Assembly (NCBI GenBank): GCA_964574815.1
Contig: CAZNPL010000055.1
Location: 1 to 25,984, forward strand
From: CAZNPL01 sp964574815
GTDB lineage: Bacteria; Planctomycetota; Phycisphaerae; UBA1845
Direction: 5' to 3'
Length of the DNA: 25,984 nucleotides
The position numbers were made by a program, and so were the translations under genes. The notes under the pieces were generated by a model. It was not told the origin of the DNA, did no database searches, and was given only the letters and a program-made list of their open reading frames with translations. Numbering within the stretch: the stretch's first letter is position 1; every line of letters starts with the position of its first letter. Of the stretch, positions 14,373-22,910 are shown in pieces.

Positions 14373-15233
14373 TCACCGCCGTCCGTAGTCCGACGGCAGC
14401 TCGAGAAACAGCGGCGCCCTGCGGCTCCGGCCTTCCTCGTCCGCCCCGGGCAGAGCCGATCCGAACCGGGCCGCCCACCAGCCGGGGAACTCCTGGACGG
14501 CCGCCTCGAGCTGGTCATTCAGCTCCGGCGGTGCGGCGTTGCCGTAGTGCCGCAACCCCCGGTAGCCGAGCGTGATCTCTTTCACCATGTGCCGGTCACC
14601 GCGGTAAAACTCGACCACCACCGGTGTGCCCGGCGGCTTCAGTCTAATCAGATCCGCAAAATCCCGGGCCAGCGAGCCCTCCGGTAGCGTCTTGCCATCC
14701 ACCGACAGAATCACGTCGCCCGCCTGCAGCCCGGATCGGTCGGCAGCCGTGTCGGGTATGACCTGCCGGACTTCAAACGCCGCCTGCCCGTCCGGAACGC
14801 GACCATCCTGCATCCGAGGACGGTAAACGCTGTGTTGAATCCCGAGAAAGGCGTTCCGACCCAGTACCCGGTCCCAGAAGAAGATCTGCTCCACAATCCG
14901 CTGAATGCGGATGCGAATCTCGAAGTCGTCCGTCTCGCGATATGCTTCAGCCAGAGCGTCAACCGCCGGCATGCCGATCGACCGAAGCCGTTTGTCGGCC
15001 GCCTCCCGTGCTTCATAGTCGGGGCTGCCAAGCTGCCGAACAAGCGGAGCGATGGACTTCTCGGCCACTTGCGCCGAAGAGGCCTCAGCGCCGCTGCCCG
15101 CACGCCGCGACTCGGCCGGCTCGCGCACCTGCCCCCGGACGACGCCCGCCGTCAACAGGAATAAAAGCGGTATCAACCTGGTTGCGCTGAGTGTCATACC
15201 CATCATTATACCGGCCCGACGCCACAAGTTCAT
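14373..15233 (-). CDS. Exported HEAT-like/PDZ domain protein
   Basis: The 286-aa product starts with a signal peptide ('MTLSATRLIPLLFLLTAGVV' inside residues 13-32). A helical HEAT-like stretch follows ('IAPLVRQLGSPDYEAREAADKRL', about 61-83), then a PDZ domain ('FLGIQ', then 'QVIPDTAADRSGLQAGDVILSVDGKTL', about 157-183) and a Pro/Arg-rich tail. PDZ domains of this kind bind C-termini of exported proteins. No protease triad accompanies it, so it is a scaffold rather than an HtrA. It starts 12 bp after the DegT gene and is probably co-transcribed with it. The start is ambiguous: ATGs at 15233, 15206, 15203 and 15197 are all in frame and none has a clear ribosome-binding site; a TATAAT at 15210-15205 could allow a leaderless transcript. 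Confidence 0.7.
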   Translation of the reverse strand: MNLWRRAGIMMGMTLSATRLIPLLFLLTAGVVRGQVREPAESRRAGSGAEASSAQVAEKSIAPLVRQLGSPDYEAREAADKRLRSIGMPAVDALAEAYRETDDFEIRIRIQRIVEQIFFWDRVLGRNAFLGIQHSVYRPRMQDGRVPDGQAAFEVRQVIPDTAADRSGLQAGDVILSVDGKTLPEGSLARDFADLIRLKPPGTPVVVEFYRGDRHMVKEITLGYRGLRHYGNAAPPELNDQLEAAVQEFPGWWAARFGSALPGADEEGRSRRAPLFLELPSDYGRR

Positions 15234-15245
15234 CGCCCGTGACGG

Positions 15246-16355
15246 CTACAGCAACACCCGCAGTTCGCGACAGATCTCGGCGACGTCGTCCTTGCTGAGC
15301 TCAGTGTGAAACGGCAGGGCGATCGTACGATCGGTCAGTGCCTCACAGCGGGGCAGATCGCCGCGCTGAAACCCGAAAGCCTCGATCATGTAACGCTGCA
15401 GGTGTATCGGAACAAAGTAGTTGCTGCATCCGATCCCGCGCTCACGAAGTGCGGCGAGCAGCCGATCGCGATCCGCCGCCGTATAGTCGTCCGACAAACG
15501 CACCACGAACACGAACCAGCTCACCTCCACCTCGGGCCGCACCCGCTGCAAGACGACGCGCGGCTCCTCGGCCAGGATCTCACGGTACCATGCAGCCCGC
15601 TCCGCCCGCCGGGCCATGATCTCATCCAGCCGCTGGAGCTGCGCCAATCCCAGAGCGCAGTTGATCTCGCTGATCCGGTAGTTGAATCCCAGCCGCGTGT
15701 GCTCCAGCCAGCCGCCCATCGCATCGCGCCCTTGGTTGCGCATCGATCGGCACGCGTCGGCCAGTGCGTCGTCGCCCGTGACAATCATGCCGCCCTCGCC
15801 GGTGGTGATCTGCTTGTTCGGGTAAAAGCCGAACACGCCGGCGTCCCCGAGCGAACCGGCCGGCCGCCCCCGGTAACAACTCCCCAGCGCCTCGCAAGAA
15901 TCCTCGATCACGTGCAGACCGTGACGCTCCGCGATCGCCCCGATCGCGTCGTAATCGCCCGGCTGACCGAAGACATCGACCGGCAGGATGGCCCGCGTGC
16001 GCGACGTGACGGCCGCCTCGATCGCCCCGGCGTCGATGTTCCACGTTTCCGGATCGACATCCACGAAAACCGGACGGGCCTGCTCATACAGGATGCAGTT
16101 GGCCGAGGCCACGAACGAGAAGGGCGTCGTGATGACTTCGTCTCCCTCGCCAATGCCCGCGGCCCGGATGAGCAGATGCAGACCGGCCGTGCCCGACGAA
16201 ACCGCAACGGCGTGCCGCGTCCGGCAGCGGCGAGCAAACTCGGCCTCGAAGTCGGCCATCTTGGGTCCGAGCGCAAGGTTGGGCGTCTTGAGAACATCGA
16301 CGACGGCCTGAATCTCGCGATCGGTGATGTCGGGCAGGGCCAGAGGGTACCGCAT
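15246..16355 (-). CDS. DegT/DnrJ/EryC1/StrS-family PLP aminotransferase
   Basis: The 369-aa product belongs to the sugar aminotransferase family. It shows 'SSGTAGLHLLIRAAGIGEGDEVI' (53-75, phosphate-binding loop), 'TPFSFVASAN' (77-86), 'EDSCEALG' with D152 that contacts the pyridine nitrogen, and 'FGFYPNKQITTGEGG' with K181 as the PLP Schiff-base lysine. Such enzymes transaminate nucleotide-linked keto sugars for surface polysaccharides or glycans. The ATG at 16355 gives the usual family N-terminus 'MRYPLALPDI'; a TTG start at 16418 adds 21 residues that do not fit. A TATAAT on the minus strand at 16423-16418 is a likely -10 element. No other sugar genes are adjacent, so the substrate is unknown. 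Confidence 0.9.
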   Translation of the reverse strand: MRYPLALPDITDREIQAVVDVLKTPNLALGPKMADFEAEFARRCRTRHAVAVSSGTAGLHLLIRAAGIGEGDEVITTPFSFVASANCILYEQARPVFVDVDPETWNIDAGAIEAAVTSRTRAILPVDVFGQPGDYDAIGAIAERHGLHVIEDSCEALGSCYRGRPAGSLGDAGVFGFYPNKQITTGEGGMIVTGDDALADACRSMRNQGRDAMGGWLEHTRLGFNYRISEINCALGLAQLQRLDEIMARRAERAAWYREILAEEPRVVLQRVRPEVEVSWFVFVVRLSDDYTAADRDRLLAALRERGIGCSNYFVPIHLQRYMIEAFGFQRGDLPRCEALTDRTIALPFHTELSKDDVAEICRELRVLL

Positions 16356-16926
16356 GGTCGGTTTCGAAACTCCGGTTTCGCGGGCGCAAGCGCTCGGCAG
16401 CGCCGAGTCGCGGCGCAATTATAGAGGCCGTCGCCGATCCGTCGAAAGGACCGCGGGAGGGCGACACTCCAGCCGAGCCGAAAACACAGCACGTGATCAC
16501 GCCTGGCTGCCACGGGTCCGTCCCATGCCACCGGCGGCTTGCCCGTACTCGCGCCACGCGGCCCCCGGCATTTGAACAACGTCAATCACGCCGTAAGCTT
16601 CGTTATAGCAGTAGGTTATAAGCACTACACGGCCTGAACGAAGCCGCCGAGCAACGCCCGCCCAACGCCGAACGATCGAGCAGGTCGCGAGCGCCCGAAA
16701 AGACCGGACCCTATGCTGGCACTGTTGATGGGTGCCACTGGTCCGCCTCAAGCGGATCCGCCAGTGTTTTGCCGCCTTCAACGGGGTGTTGGGACAGGTA
16801 CCAAGCCCCTCGATTGGCGATAGAAAACTTGGTAAGCCGGATCAGGCGACCCGGCGGTCCGGCGTCACGCCGTTCGCCCCGGCAACGTAATTCGACTATC
16901 CTCCGCCGTACTCTGAAAGGTGACCC
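16356..16926. other. Intergenic region, 571 bp, divergent promoters and one repeat
   Basis: This is the divergent spacer between the aminotransferase (minus) and SDR (plus) genes. Besides the TATAAT near the aminotransferase it contains a direct repeat GTTATA (about 16602 and 16615, 13 bp apart) and the family C repeat at 16731-16766. The open frames across it have no recognisable protein motif. Confidence 0.5.
16731..16766. repeat. Dispersed hairpin repeat, family C, copy 1
   Basis: GGTGCCACTGG, then TCCGC-CTCA-AGCGGA, ends in CCAGTG. CACTGG pairs with CCAGTG and TCCGC with GCGGA, giving a two-part hairpin followed by TTTT (16767-16770). The same element recurs at 17933-17968 with few changes. 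Confidence 0.75.
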
Positions 16927-17730
16927 ATGCCCATGGACACTGGATTGGCCGGCAAACACGTCCTGATCACCGGCGCCTCCGGCGGGATTGGGATGGCCAC
17001 GGTTCGGGCCTTCGCCGCGGAAGGGGCCCACCTCGCGCTGCACTACAACACCCGGTTTGAACCGATCGAGACGCTCCGCCGCGAAATGGACGTCAACACC
17101 CTGTCCGTTCAGGCCGACCTCGGCGACGAACAGCAGACCGACGCGATGTTCGCGCGGATTCTCGACACATTCGGCCGCCTCGACGCGGTCGTCGCCAACG
17201 CCGGCGTCAGCAACTCGGAAGACGTGCCACTTTATCAAATGCAGTCAACCCAGTGGCGCAAGACGCTCCGCGCAGACCTCGACAGCGCGTTCTTCACCGC
17301 ACGAGCTTTCCTGCGCCATCTCGCCGACGACCGGCGCGACTCGGCCTCGCTCGTCTTCGTCGGCTCCACCGCCGCACTCGTCGGGGAGGCCAACCACGCC
17401 GACTACTCGGCCGCCAAGGCGGCAATGACTCACGGCCTGACCCGATCGCTAAAGAACGAAATCGTGCATTTGGCGCCCCGAGGACGCGTCAACTGCGTCT
17501 GCCCCGGTTGGACTCGGACGCCGATGGCCGAACACATGACCAGCGACACGGCTACCGTCGCGCGTGTCACGGCCACCATGGCCCTTCGCAAGATCGCCAC
17601 GCCCGACGACATAGCCGCGGCCATCCTCTTCCTGACCTCCGACAGGCTGGCCGGCCACATCAGCGGCGCGATCATCCCCGTAGCCGGCGGTATGGAAGGC
17701 CGGCTGCTGCACGACCCCCGCATCGAGTAA
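16927..17730 (+). CDS. Short-chain dehydrogenase/reductase (FabG-like SDR)
   Basis: The 267-aa product is a classical NAD(P)-dependent SDR: the cofactor-binding 'TGASGGIG' (15-22), 'NAG' (91-93), and the catalytic S147, Y160 and K164 in 'VGSTAALVGEANHADYSAAK', followed by 'CPGWTRTPM' and the C-terminal 'ISGAIIPVAGGM'. All active-site residues are intact. An AAGGTGA lies a few bases before ATG 16927; ATG 16933 is two codons on. Family members reduce 3-oxoacyl carriers or small ketones. There are no fatty-acid or polyketide genes nearby, so the substrate is not assigned. It is flanked on both sides by dispersed repeats and appears monocistronic. Confidence 0.9.
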   Translation: MPMDTGLAGKHVLITGASGGIGMATVRAFAAEGAHLALHYNTRFEPIETLRREMDVNTLSVQADLGDEQQTDAMFARILDTFGRLDAVVANAGVSNSEDVPLYQMQSTQWRKTLRADLDSAFFTARAFLRHLADDRRDSASLVFVGSTAALVGEANHADYSAAKAAMTHGLTRSLKNEIVHLAPRGRVNCVCPGWTRTPMAEHMTSDTATVARVTATMALRKIATPDDIAAAILFLTSDRLAGHISGAIIPVAGGMEGRLLHDPRIE

Positions 17731-17820
17731 GAACCTGCACAGCGTGCCGGGTGGCCCACCTCCTTCGGAGATGGGCTCGCGATTCGAACGCAAACCCCCG
17801 CCAACATGCCCATCAGCGCC

Positions 17821-17907
17821 GGCTGCCACTGGCGACTTGCCCACGTATATGCTTGCCGAGGGTGCCATGGGCAAGCGGAGCCGCCAGCGGCGGCGGAGCT
17901 TGCCCGT
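17821..17907. repeat. Dispersed intergenic repeat, family B, copy 2
   Basis: It has the same block order as the copy at 14201-14276: TGCCACTGGC-GACTTG, then GAGGGTGCCATGGGCAAGC, and an inverted repeat GGGCAAGC/GCTTGCCC with CCGCC/GGCGG inside. It carries about 10 extra bases in the middle. Confidence 0.75.
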
Positions 17908-17932
17908 GCGTTCCCTCCGCTCGGCGGCGCCG

Positions 17933-17968
17933 GGTGCCACTGGTCCGCCTCAGGCGGACGCGCCAGTG
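17933..17968. repeat. Dispersed hairpin repeat, family C, copy 2
   Basis: GGTGCCACTGG, then the palindrome GTCCGCCTCAGGCGGAC and CGCCAGTG, nearly the same as the element at 16731-16766. It lies only 25 bp from the family B copy, so the two may be parts of one larger composite repeat. Confidence 0.7.
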
Positions 17969-18033
17969 CCTCCGCACCACTCATCAACGTGCCCGCGTGT
18001 GATGAAACCGCTCGCCCGCAAATGATCGCCCCG

Positions 18034-18075
18034 AAAACAAAACGGGTCCGAGGCGTTCCAAGACGCCCCGGACCC
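18034..18075 (-). terminator. Intrinsic terminator of surface-protein gene A
   Basis: On the minus strand GGGTCCG-G-GGCGT pairs with ACGCC-T-CGGACCC around a 6-nt loop (18075 to 18044), followed by the T-rich GTTTTGTTTT. It lies about 65 bp after the stop at 18140. An almost identical copy follows gene B at 20351-20392. Confidence 0.8.
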
Positions 18076-18139
18076 TTTGGATTTACTCACGCTGCCCTCG
18101 TTCGGAGGCTAAACGGCTGCGCGAGGCAGTGCCCGTATC

Positions 18140-19723
18140 TCAGGCCGCCACCGGCCGGCGCGAACGAATGACCAGCCACAGGCCCGCGCCGATCAACAGC
18201 ATCGCCAGCAGTCCCTTGCCCATCACCGTACCGGACGGGATCGGACGGAGCGGCTCGTCGTCCGCGTTCGTGCAGGTTCCGTTTGAACCATCACTCCAAG
18301 GATCGACGCCGACGACCGGGGCCAGCGGATCGAAGTTGCCCGGTGCCTGCCCGCCGCAGAACTGGTCGCCGAGGTCCTGCCGTTGTGAACCCCACGCGCG
18401 AACGCCGAACGGCGGCACGATGTCGTCCGCGTCGTCCGACTGCAGGTTGTTCTCCTTGAAGTCGTTCACGCGCAGCCGCAGGGTTCCGGAGACTTGCCCG
18501 AGCTCGGGAATCTCACCGCCGAAAGTCGGGTCGAACTGGTAAATCACCCAGTCGCTGTCACCCGTCTGACGGTACCGCCAGGCTTCGCAGTAGGAGACCG
18601 TGTAACCCGGCGGCGGGTTGATCTCGCTCAGGTCCTCCCCGCAGTCCGGCAGGTCGTCGTCGCCGCGATGAACGGCCATGTAGAACTTCGTGACCGGCCC
18701 GGCGCCAGGTGAGTTCTGGTTGATGACGTTGTACCTGAACAGGCAACACTCATCCTGATCCACGGGCGCGGAGTCAAACAGCTCGAGATCGATGGCCGGC
18801 GGGTTCGGAACCGCCTCGTTGAAGCACACGTCCTGGCATTGAGCCTGGTCCCACACGTTCGGCTGATCGGGCGTGCCATTGCCGTCTTCGTCGATTTCGG
18901 GATCCCACGGGTCAGCCGTCTCCTTCTGCAGGGAATACCCGTTCCAAGTCGGGAAGGCGACCTCCCAGCAGAATACGCATTCGGAGTTCGTCGAATGCTG
19001 GTTGGTGATCTCGAGCCAGACCGTTTCCAGGCCGTTCACCACAAACCGGTCAGCGACGTCGAACGTGTAGGTCATCTCATACAGCGAGTAGGAGCCGTAA
19101 GGCCGCACTTCGGCACGCGTGAATGTGCCCTGCGTCGTGCTCGTGTTGATCCCGGTGAATTCCCTGATCGGCGCCCCGGAGGTATCCGGTCTTGACAGGT
19201 CACCCGCACCCGTGTTCGGCCAGTATCGGATTGTCCAACTGTCGTCCGCGGGAGGCGCATCGGTCGTGTCGCAGTTGACGGCTCCGTTGTCAAGGAAATC
19301 GACGACGAGGCCCCACCATGAAACGCCCTGGATTTCCGCATCAGCCAGGAAGAAGAAATCGTCGGCAACGACGAATCCCTGCTGCTGAGACCCGCCGTTC
19401 AGATCGGACGTGGTGCAGATGATGCCGGCGACACCGACATCGTCCACGTTGGACGCACACCAGGGGTTCAGCATCTCGAGTAAATCGCACGGCGGGTTCG
19501 CGCAAGGTGGGAACTGGTCCGGATCGCAATCGAACAGCGCAGCGGATGCTGCCGACGAACTGATCGTTGACGTTTCCTCGCTGAGCTGTCCCAAATTCGT
19601 GGCGTTCAACTCGTCAACGGTCAAGCCCCGCCGTTCGTCTTCTGCCCAGACGCTCGCTGCGAGCGTCACAAGAACGAGTCCCGCAATGACCGATAACGTG
19701 GCCGCCCTTCCAAACCATCTCAT
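18140..19723 (-). CDS. Secreted cysteine-rich protein with C-terminal membrane anchor (paralogue A)
   Basis: The 527-aa product starts at ATG 19723, chosen for GGAG 7 nt upstream and the clean signal peptide 'MRWFGRAATLSVIAGLVLV', with cleavage near 'SVWA'. The mature part has an N-terminal Cys/Pro motif ('FDCDPDQFPPCANPPC'), beta-rich stretches, a Ca-binding-like loop 'DEDGNGTPDQ' and a paired Cys motif 'DECCLFRY'. It closes with 'PIPSGTVMGKGLLAMLL', a hydrophobic helix and 'RSRRPVAA'. That tail has the layout of PEP/IPTL-CTERM sorting signals but not their consensus. It is probably exported and anchored at the cell surface. A paralogue with the same architecture lies upstream at 20457-22025. 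No known family is recognised for the body. Confidence 0.75.
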   Translation of the reverse strand: MRWFGRAATLSVIAGLVLVTLAASVWAEDERRGLTVDELNATNLGQLSEETSTISSSAASAALFDCDPDQFPPCANPPCDLLEMLNPWCASNVDDVGVAGIICTTSDLNGGSQQQGFVVADDFFFLADAEIQGVSWWGLVVDFLDNGAVNCDTTDAPPADDSWTIRYWPNTGAGDLSRPDTSGAPIREFTGINTSTTQGTFTRAEVRPYGSYSLYEMTYTFDVADRFVVNGLETVWLEITNQHSTNSECVFCWEVAFPTWNGYSLQKETADPWDPEIDEDGNGTPDQPNVWDQAQCQDVCFNEAVPNPPAIDLELFDSAPVDQDECCLFRYNVINQNSPGAGPVTKFYMAVHRGDDDLPDCGEDLSEINPPPGYTVSYCEAWRYRQTGDSDWVIYQFDPTFGGEIPELGQVSGTLRLRVNDFKENNLQSDDADDIVPPFGVRAWGSQRQDLGDQFCGGQAPGNFDPLAPVVGVDPWSDGSNGTCTNADDEPLRPIPSGTVMGKGLLAMLLIGAGLWLVIRSRRPVAA

Positions 19724-20456
19724 GACTTTTCTCCAATCCGCGTGAAATGATCTTGATCGTGCGTTCCATCCCATGCAGAAACGCCTCCGGTTCCTTTGCG
19801 TGAGCTCGATAGGCGGCCTGGTGATTTGCGGCCTCCCACGCGCTTGCGAACGATGAAACGAAATGCGAGCAAAGGAACCTGAGTCTCTGCTGTATCAAAA
19901 TTGGTGCCACTTCGGAGGGTCGCCGCCTCCGACCACGGAAAGAGGGTGTCTAATTGTAAATATTTGTAGGAAAAGCTGTTAGCATCGTTTTCCGGCGAGG
20001 ACTGCGCGAACTCCCCGCCATCGCTGATCTGAATGCCCAAATTAAAGGCGCGCGGGTGTTCACCTGCCGAGCGCGATTGTTCGAGATCTGAGCGCTTGAC
20101 CCTAGCGTGAATGCTACATGCTCATCGTGTGTAAGTGGTAAATATGCAATTCTGCTGCAATAGCAATACCAACCGGGAACACACGGGGCGGGGGAGATGA
20201 CCCTCCCTCCAGGGGCCTGACGCGCCCCGGAAAACGCCGCAAGCTCTGTAGCGTCGCGACGCTATCCCCGACGATGGTCAGGGGGGCATCTGGAAACCAA
20301 CGTTTGCGCCGCACCGCCGGGCCGAGCAGCAGCGTCCGCGACGGTCCCCGAAAACAAAACGGGCCCGAGGCGTTCCAAGACGCCCCGGACCCTTTGGATT
20401 TACTCACGCTGCCCTCGTTCGGAGGCTAAACGGCTGCGCGAGGCAGTGCCCGTATC
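19724..20456. other. Leader of gene A plus spacer to gene B
   Basis: About 730 bp with no convincing gene. From the left it holds the gene A leader, including TCGTGCGTTCCATCCCA (19757-19773), which also precedes gene B. Next is a 54-bp segment (about 20042-20095) that is roughly 80% like 22357-22410 upstream of gene B, then an AT-rich stretch near 20140 and the gene B terminator. It is evidently the duplicated control region, but I cannot pick one promoter. Confidence 0.6.
20351..20392 (-). terminator. Intrinsic terminator of surface-protein gene B
   Basis: On the minus strand GGGTCCG-G-GGCGT pairs with ACGCC-T-CGGGCCC (20392 to 20361), followed by GTTTTGTTTT. It differs from the gene A terminator at one visible base, and lies about 65 bp after the stop at 20457. 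Confidence 0.8.
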
Positions 20457-22025
20457 TCAGGCCGCCACCGGCCGGCGCGAACGAATGACCAGCCACAGGC
20501 CCGCGCCGATCAACAGCATCGCCAGCAGTCCCTTGCCCATCACCGTACCGGACGGGATCGGACGGAGCGGCTCGTCGTCCGCGTTCGTGCAGGTTCCGTT
20601 TGAACCATCACTCCAAGGATCGACGCCGACGACCGGGGCCAGCGGATCGAAGTTGCCCGGTGCCTGCCCGCCGCAGAACTGGTCGCCAAGGTCCTGACGT
20701 TGTGAACCCCACGCGCGAATACCGAACGCCGGCACGATGTCGTTAGGGTCATCTGACTGCAGGTCGTTCTCCTTGAAGTCGTTCACGCGCACCCGCAGGG
20801 TTCCGGAGACTTGCCCGAGCTCGGGAATCTCACCGCCGCCCGTCGGATCAAACTGGTAAATCACCCAGTCGCTGTCACCCGTCTGACGTAACCGCCAGCC
20901 TTCGCAGTAGGAGACCGTGTAACCCGGCGGCGGGTTGATCTCGCTCAGATCCTCCCCGCAATCGGGCAGGTCGTCGTCGCCACGATGAACGGCCATGTAG
21001 AACTTCGTGACCGGCCCGGCGCCCGGCGAGTTCTGGTTCACGACCGAGTACCTGAACGTGCAGCACTCCTCCTGGTCCACAGGCGTGAAGTCAAACAGCT
21101 CGAGCTCGATACCCGGCGGGTTCGGCACAGCCTCGTTGAAGCACACGTCCTGGCACTGAGCCATGTCGTACGTGCTCACCTGATCGGGCTCACCGTCGCC
21201 GTCTTCGTCGAGCGTACGGTCGTAGGCATCATTGCCGTTGGCCTGAAGCGAATCCAGGTTCCAGTTCGGCGTCGCAACCTCCCAGCAGAAGAAGCAATCA
21301 TTCGCCGTATAATTCTGGACAATCTCGACCCAGACCCGATCAAAGGAGTTGACGATGAAGCGTTCGTTCACGTCGAACGTGTAGTTCATTTCGAACACGC
21401 CGAACACCCCGTTGATGGCGCGATCCGGGAACAGCGACACGCGGCTGTAGGTTCCCGACGCCACGCTCGGGTTAACGTTGGTGAACTGCTTGATCACCGT
21501 GCCGGGGACGCCATTATCATCCTCGTAGTACGTGATGGTCCAGTCGTCGTTGGCGGCCGGCGCCACCGTGAGGTCGCAATCATCGAAACCGCCCGTGACC
21601 GGCTGAACCATCGCGCCCCACCACGTGAGCCCCTGAATCTCCGCCTGGGCGAGGAAGAAGAAGTCGTCCACGACCTTGAGGCCGCCCTCACCATTGTCAA
21701 AGCTGAAGTCGTCGAACGCACAAATGGTCGTGTTCGGCGCCTGCGTGGTGTCCTCTTCGTTCGACGCGCACCAGATGTTCAGCATCTCCAGAAAGTCACA
21801 CGGCGGATCCACGCACGGGGGGAACTGATCGGGTTCACAATCGAAAAGCGCGGCGGATGCGGTCCGGGCGGTGATGCCTGTAGGGTGCGTCTCGCTGCTG
21901 ATCTGCCCGATGTTGGTGGCCTGCTTGATACCCCGCACCTCGTCCGCGGCGGCGACAAGCGTAAACGTGGCCAGGACAAACCCGGCCACGACCATGACTT
22001 GAGTTGCTTTACTCAAACGTCCCAT
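20457..22025 (-). CDS. Secreted cysteine-rich protein with C-terminal membrane anchor (paralogue B)
   Basis: The start at ATG 22025 has a perfect GGAGG 7 nt upstream and gives a 522-aa product with signal peptide 'MGRLSKATQVMVVAGFVLA' and an 'AAA-D' cleavage region. Domain order matches paralogue A: 'FDCEPDQFPPCVDPPC', beta-rich body, Ca-binding-like 'DEDGDGEPDQ', 'EECCTFRY', and an identical last ~60 residues ending 'LRPIPSGTVMGKGLLAMLL' plus hydrophobic helix plus 'RSRRPVAA'. The 5' half differs clearly from A while the 3' ~340 bp, including the terminator, is almost identical. Both genes have their own leader and terminator, so each is a separate unit. Likely a surface protein; its function is unknown. 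Confidence 0.75.
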   Translation of the reverse strand: MGRLSKATQVMVVAGFVLATFTLVAAADEVRGIKQATNIGQISSETHPTGITARTASAALFDCEPDQFPPCVDPPCDFLEMLNIWCASNEEDTTQAPNTTICAFDDFSFDNGEGGLKVVDDFFFLAQAEIQGLTWWGAMVQPVTGGFDDCDLTVAPAANDDWTITYYEDDNGVPGTVIKQFTNVNPSVASGTYSRVSLFPDRAINGVFGVFEMNYTFDVNERFIVNSFDRVWVEIVQNYTANDCFFCWEVATPNWNLDSLQANGNDAYDRTLDEDGDGEPDQVSTYDMAQCQDVCFNEAVPNPPGIELELFDFTPVDQEECCTFRYSVVNQNSPGAGPVTKFYMAVHRGDDDLPDCGEDLSEINPPPGYTVSYCEGWRLRQTGDSDWVIYQFDPTGGGEIPELGQVSGTLRVRVNDFKENDLQSDDPNDIVPAFGIRAWGSQRQDLGDQFCGGQAPGNFDPLAPVVGVDPWSDGSNGTCTNADDEPLRPIPSGTVMGKGLLAMLLIGAGLWLVIRSRRPVAA

Positions 22026-22910
22026 ACTGAAACCTCCAATTCGCGTACGGTAAGTACTAGTCGTGCGTTCCATCCCAAACAGGAGCGCTCACAGGAATTC
22101 CCCTCCCCCTTCAATTCGGCGGGTCGCGTCGTCATCCCCTGGCGTCCCACCTGCCTGTCACTAACGACGTAACCACAGCCGGCGGACGAAACCTCCCAAT
22201 TCCACCTATCAAATTCGGTGCCAACCCGCGGCGGCACCCACCGCTGCCGGGGGCTGACCCGGTGTTGGCCGTAACTGATTGTGAATAAGGGCCTTCGCGT
22301 CCATCCGTCCGCGGTGTGACGTGCGACCGGCAGGCACCAATCAAACCGAGCGACCGATTTACAGGCGCGCGGATGTTCATCGACCGAGCGCAAGTGTCCG
22401 CGATCCGAGCGCCGTTGAAAGGCTGCTGCCGACGCGCTCGTGCAGCGTAGGCTCGGCGAGATAAATCCGGATACAAATCTTTACATCGCTTTACATCGTT
22501 ACAACGGAATGTCCCGCGGCCGGCTCGACGGAACGTGGTGTACGCCCGGATTCCCGTCGTGCGCACGCGGTGGCTGCCAGCGCAACACGCTGTCTGCCGG
22601 ACAAACCCCCCTCATTGTGGTGTTACGAGGTGTTCAAGGATTTCACGAAAAAGTGGAACACGCCCCGTGTTCTACGGGTAGACGGAACCTGTACGCCGAG
22701 CCCGCGCGCTCAGTGGAGAAAGCCAGGAGGAACCGAACCCATGAGCCACACGCCCGCACGAACCGGCCGATCCCGGGTTCAAGCAGCATTTGATGTCTTG
22801 GCCCGCAGACCACTCGTTCGACCGCAGCCGTTCACAACGGACTGCTCGACTCGCTACCCCACGACGTCCACCGGCCGAATGAACCCGGCCCCCGACCGCA
22901 GCCCACCCGG

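Noticed and set aside
17770..17810. tRNA-like GATTCGAAC motif near 17781
   Set aside because: No acceptor, D or anticodon stems can be drawn around it.
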